The notes below the pieces were generated by a model. The model was not told the DNA's origin. It ran no database searches and worked only from the letters and a program-made list of their open reading frames with translations. A stretch of DNA of 64,000 bases from positions 26,690,001 through 26,754,000 of the forward strand of contig NC_134025.1 in the NCBI RefSeq assembly GCF_964204645.1, in the 5' to 3' direction. This DNA comes from Tubulanus polymorphus (taxonomy: Eukaryota > Nemertea > Palaeonemertea > Tubulaniformes > Tubulanidae). The position numbers and the translations under genes are program-made. Numbering within the stretch: position 1 is the stretch's first letter; each line of letters opens with the position of its first letter. Shown in pieces: positions 59,329 through 64,000 of the stretch.

Positions 59329-62300
59329 ATGTCAACATTACCAAGTAAAGGAGGTTTACCGCGGCCGTACACGCTGGGCACATTTCAAAAGAGATTAAAC
59401 GATTTTCAAGCGTTTATCAACGAAATAACCTTTCAGGATATTGAGGCCACCCCAGAAGAGAGGAGATTACTGATTACAGGTATTATGAAATCATAGTGAA
59501 TTAGTTAGACTTTTTTCTAGAACCTCGCCTGTATATTGCATTAAAGGATCGAGGAATCATTATTTTCTTGAATTATTTACAGAGAGTCTTCGTTTTGATC
59601 AGTTTTGCGACACCATACGATCGCTGTTTGGTTCTGAAGTTAGAAATAATGATTTGAAATTACTCTATCGAAAGATCTCGACCAATCCAGATGCTAAGAT
59701 TGACTGGAGTGAGGTATCATTAGATTTTCCAATATTTTCATCCCTTTCATTTAATTCAATCAATGATTGCTTCTAGCTGTCAACAAAATTCGTTTTAGTT
59801 ATTTTTCCACACGGAAAATGAAGAACCACATTTAACTATCGAAGAAGATGTTACTGTATTCACGGTTTCTAAAAAGAGACGCATTGGCGAAGCAGCAGGT
59901 AATAATCTAACATCCAGTTTCAAGATTTCCACAGTATTTCTATATATTTTATGGACTCAAACGGAATCTCCAGCTCCAACCCCGGTGGTGGAATTAATTC
60001 ATCCCTCGAATCAAACGGATGGTTATATTCGATGTTATTTCAGTTAGAATGCGATCAATTTCTAGGGGACACGAGTTCAACTACATTGTTATAATACGAC
60101 AAATGGAAGTTAAATATTTATTGCCACACGAGCCCATCTCACTTTAACTTAGAGTATCGATATATAGACTACGAGCGCCTAGGTAATGCATCAGATATCG
60201 GTGCATTAAAGGTTAATCACCATTGAAACCAATAAACAACGGTGTTTTCGTCTATAGGTGACAAGAAGAGAAGGGATGTCGTCCAAACAATTAAAGTCAC
60301 CCCTAGTCTGGAAGGTTTTCTAGTCACCTCTCAGAAAGGGACAATTTCTATCTGGACCAGTAAGGTAATAGTAATACACTTTCAGGGTCGAAAGTAAAAA
60401 AAAAGTTGGTGACTTATTCTATTGCCAACGAATGTACGAACTTGTAGTTTGTGAAATGATAGCCACAGATACAAAAGAAAAACGTTCGCCCTATTCGCCT
60501 ATTAATCATAGTTTACAATGAACGAACGACCCGATTCAGATTACATTTTGTTCCAAAATAATGTATTCCGTGGAATAGTCGAAATCGTATTGAAACCAAA
60601 GGAAATCATTACTTTTCTCTTTTTTCTATTTCAGCTTCGTTTACAAACGTGTTGTGAGTTAAATGTAAGTGAAACAAGTTGGCAAATAAGAGATCGTAAC
60701 TTGATATATATTTTTCAATTGTACAAATCTCAAACAATTTTCGTGATTGCATTTATTTTTAAGCAAATAGGAAGAAAATGCTTAGCAGAATTCGTAAATG
60801 TTTAATCGGTTTTGTAAATTACTCAAGCACTTGCCCAAATATTAAACGTGTTTTTGTGTATAACCTAGTTTCAATGAATAGATAACAGTTATATCATTCA
60901 GTTTATTTCGATTTTACGGTAAATGAAATCGAATCTTTCCCTGTAGTATTATAATCAACTCGTTTAATGACTGAAGGAGAATTGTCTGAAAGGCCGTCCG
61001 TTCTATAACATAAAATCCTGAAAGCCAAATAACGACATTTGGGTACGACGGGCCTGAAAAAAGACTTCAATGAAATGTTCTGAAAACTGTAACCGGTCTT
61101 CCCGAATAATGTCTATGTATATACGTACGAGTAAGAAAATATTAACAGATGGGAATTAAAACTAACAAATTATCAAATAAACATTTGATACGATACACAA
61201 GGAGGGAACGGTGGGCTCATGATGGGGAAGGTTTTCTTTTTGTATGTACCTTATTGGGTTCGATGTTTTAGGAAAGTGCCTGGGTGACCGGCTGTGATTA
61301 TTTACCCGGAATCAGACGAGTTCTAGTCGCTTCTGAACGCAGTATTTCAATATGGGATAACCGCGCAAAAAGTAAAACTCAGGTATTGCCAAAACCAGTA
61401 ATGAATTTGAACATTGTCTTACATGATATGATAAAGAATTGATGAAATTGATCATTATGGTTTTGTGATCGTTTTGAAGAACATTTTCACGATAAAACCA
61501 ATGCCGAGTGCGCCACAATGCGTGACATGGGTTCCGTGGACGAGCAACGCCATGGAAGACACGATTCTGTTCGGAGACGATCACGGTAACATCAATCTGA
61601 TGACTATTGCATCGAAAGATCTCAACATGAAAAACTCGAAAGACGACAACAATAGTAAGAATCAAACGGAAGCGCCGAATCTCGTTATTGATCCAGAAAA
61701 ATTGACCTAGTAAGTAAAATAAAAAAGTTTACGTTTGGAAAAATTACTTTTTTTGGCTGTCTGTAGACTTTGCCCATCGTATTGTTTTTTTAGCCCTATT
61801 CATAAAAGAAAAATCCACGAAGACTGGGTAATCAAAGTAGGTTGATTCGATTTGTGTATTTCATATCTGAAATATGAAGTTACCGCAAAACATTTTTTTT
61901 TTCATATAGATTGACTACATTCCTGAATTAGGATGCTTCGCCTCTTGCTCGCCAAGCAGTTCAACATCTTTTGTCCTTGAAGAAATTGACCGCATAATGG
62001 ACAACGGGTACAATTCATAATCTCACCAAGAACCAAATTTTCGTCACATGAAAATGATATAATTATCATATCTTATCTTTTCCGTAAATTACAGTGAAAT
62101 TCGCGGCATGTCTTTAACGAAAGGAGTAAATGCATTTGCTTTCTGTAAAAGTGCGAATATGATAGCTACCGGTGGAGTGGATAAAATCATTCGAGTTTGG
62201 CATCCACACATCTTCTCCCGACCAACAGGTACACCTCTGCATTCTTCATTTTGTGCTCTCTCTAGTAATCACTGATTGATAATTTTTCGGTATCTCTCAC

Positions 62301-64000
62301 CGATGGGATCTCTTTCAGGAAAATTGTTAGGGCATCTATTCACGATTGTCGACATAGCAGTAAACGAGAAAGACCAACATATAATCAGTTTATCTACTGC
62401 TCGGGTGATTCGTGTCTGGGACATCAGCACATTGACTAGTTTACAGGTTTTCACTGATAACGAAGAAAGACCCGGGGAGAGACGAATTTATTCAATGGTA
62501 TTTGATGATAAATCTGATCGATTACTCACAGGTATGATTTTTCTATATCGTGGCAGAAAAGATTCGAAAATTCCCCAATTGGAAGTATAAGGCACTTATC
62601 TTTAGGTTATTTCAAGGGATTTTGAATGGAACTTTCATTCCAGGTTCCAGTGTGATAGACGCTTGGCCATTGACAAGAGCCGTTCAAGATACAATGCAAG
62701 TTCCGCATACTCACGATAGGCCCATCAATCAGGTAGGGTTCTGACAAAGCAAGTAATATGATTTTACATTGCTGGAAAGCATTTCACTCACGTGTTTATT
62801 TCTATTCTCAGGTTTATTACAATAACGCCCTGAATCAAGTAATAACTGTTTGTACAGAATCTGTTATGAAAATCTGGGAAATGGAGTCAGGAAAATTCGT
62901 GTACGCAATCAAAGATCCTCACGGACCCGGAGTGGAGATGACAGCTCTTTGTTTCGACAAGACCGGATTTCGAATGGCCACTGGAGGATTTGATGGTAAA
63001 CTTGAACATTCTCAATTTGATCACCGAGAAAAAAGGAGCGAATGAAAAATTATTTTTTGATTGTTCGATTCTAGGATCTATATGTATTTGGGACGTAGGA
63101 GCAGGGCAGAAAATTAAACATCGTAGTGGACGAAATACTGACGAGGATCTCAGTATCGTCGGCATGGCATACTATCAGGTCAGAGATAAAAGGTGCATTG
63201 CGGTTGCTGGCTGGACAAATAAAATACGTCTATTAGTGGTAAGTAACGAACAAGGCCAAGTCATAATCCAGAGGTAATGAATGAAAAATTAGATAACAAC
63301 TCAATGATAATTTCATTGAAGGATTCGAATGAGGCGAATGATCTTCCGATTCTTCGTGAGTTTAATGATTTCTATCAGTGGCCGCACGACAGTTTTTGTT
63401 ACCCGCCATTACAAGGAGAACAACGTCGGGATTCTTTGAATAAATTGGAACCATTGCCTGAAATAGGACATGCATCAGTGACTGATTTGTTTAGAAAGGT
63501 AATATGAATATTTCAATTAAAAAAACCCAGGTAAATCATTATTACGATTATTGATCTTAAAGCTTTTACCTTATGAAATACCCGAGAATGAGTTAACTTG
63601 CAATTACTTCTCCCTGATGGGATTGACATGAGTGTCGAATGTAAGACAGATTAAAATGACTGCTGCAGTTTTCCATTTCAGGAGTACATATTGACGAATT
63701 ACGAAATGGGATGTACAACTGTAAATAACGATAATCCCAATCAATTCATAACCAGTTGTGCTAATGGTCACACCATCATCTGGGACGTAGAAAATTCATC
63801 TATAGATAAAATGTTAGTTTCCTCTATAGAAAATTGTCTGAACGGCTTTCTTTATTCTTTGTACATTTACATTTTGCTCTGTTTACATTTTTGAAGCATT
63901 CAGAAATCCGAAGGTCCAGCGACACCGTCAATAAGTCATCATAGACGTAGGCAGGCGCTTCCATTCAGAATTCATAAAGTTGACGTTCTAATTCACAAAA
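59329..64000 (+). CDS. WDR64/WDR49-type WD-repeat protein, 3' end beyond window
   Basis: About 17 exons are visible, from MSTLPSKGGLPRPYTLG at 59329 to the window edge, where an open exon (from about 63897) runs off. The N-terminus has an EF-hand-like segment (NPDAKIDWSEL), as in WDR49 and WDR64. Then come many WD blades, for example GTISIWTSK, RSISIWDNR, DKIIRVWHPH, ARVIRVWDIST, SVMKIWEME, GSICIWDVG and HTIIWDVE. WD proteins of this family are cilia- and testis-associated in vertebrates. The last donor seen (AAAT/GTTAGT) is weak but joins in phase to the final exon. An open intron-spanning frame near 60518-60805 is a shadow. The exact paralogue cannot be fixed without the C-terminus. Confidence 0.85.

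Noticed and set aside
60518-60805. Plus-strand 95-codon open frame in the WD-repeat gene
   Set aside because: Only the short segment 60635-60664 joins in phase with the neighbours; the rest is intron.

Overview
The window is animal nuclear DNA. Nearly every gene is split by short GT-AG introns, mostly 70 to 500 bp. Codon use is AT-leaning, and the products are typical metazoan proteins: parkin, MOCS3, BAF, the dynein-2 light intermediate chain, a TMEM63 channel and a cytochrome-b5 front-end desaturase. Gene density, intron size and the form of the desaturase fit a marine invertebrate, most likely a mollusc or other lophotrochozoan. That placement is inference. Exon borders were read by eye from splice signals and homology, so expect one-base errors.

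Layout. 0-7 kb: parkin (+), then a tandem pair of unrecognised secreted eight-cysteine proteins (-) with palindromes and a probable MITE between them, then a small unknown gene (-). 7-14 kb: a GC-rich leader or promoter block and the helicase DHX57 (+). 15.5-22 kb: a doubtful small membrane-protein gene (-), a lark/RBM4-like RNA-binding protein (-) with a TTAA-flanked MITE in an intron, and NOP53 (+), head to head with lark. 22.7-26.4 kb: MOCS3 (-) head to head with a very divergent histone H3 variant (+). 28.4-39.1 kb: a TMEM63/OSCA-type mechanosensitive channel (-) of about 21 exons, with a tRNA-derived fold-back element in its largest intron. 41-46.3 kb: a fatty acid desaturase (-) head to head with DYNC2LI1 (+). 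46.9-54.3 kb: a ZNF839-like zinc-finger protein (+), CINP (-) and BANF1 (-). 55.5-64 kb: a short orphan exon pair (+), a nucleoredoxin-like protein with degenerate active sites (-), and the 5' part of a WDR64/WDR49-type WD-repeat gene (+) that runs off the end.

Most genes are unrelated housekeeping neighbours rather than an operon-like system. Organisation that may matter includes three close divergent promoters (19.2, 25.6 and 43.7 kb), the ZNF839-CINP pair that is also adjacent in human, and the tandem cysteine-rich pair. The best candidates for something undescribed are the eight-cysteine secreted family, the H3 variant without ARKS motifs, and the nucleoredoxin-like protein without CxxC.
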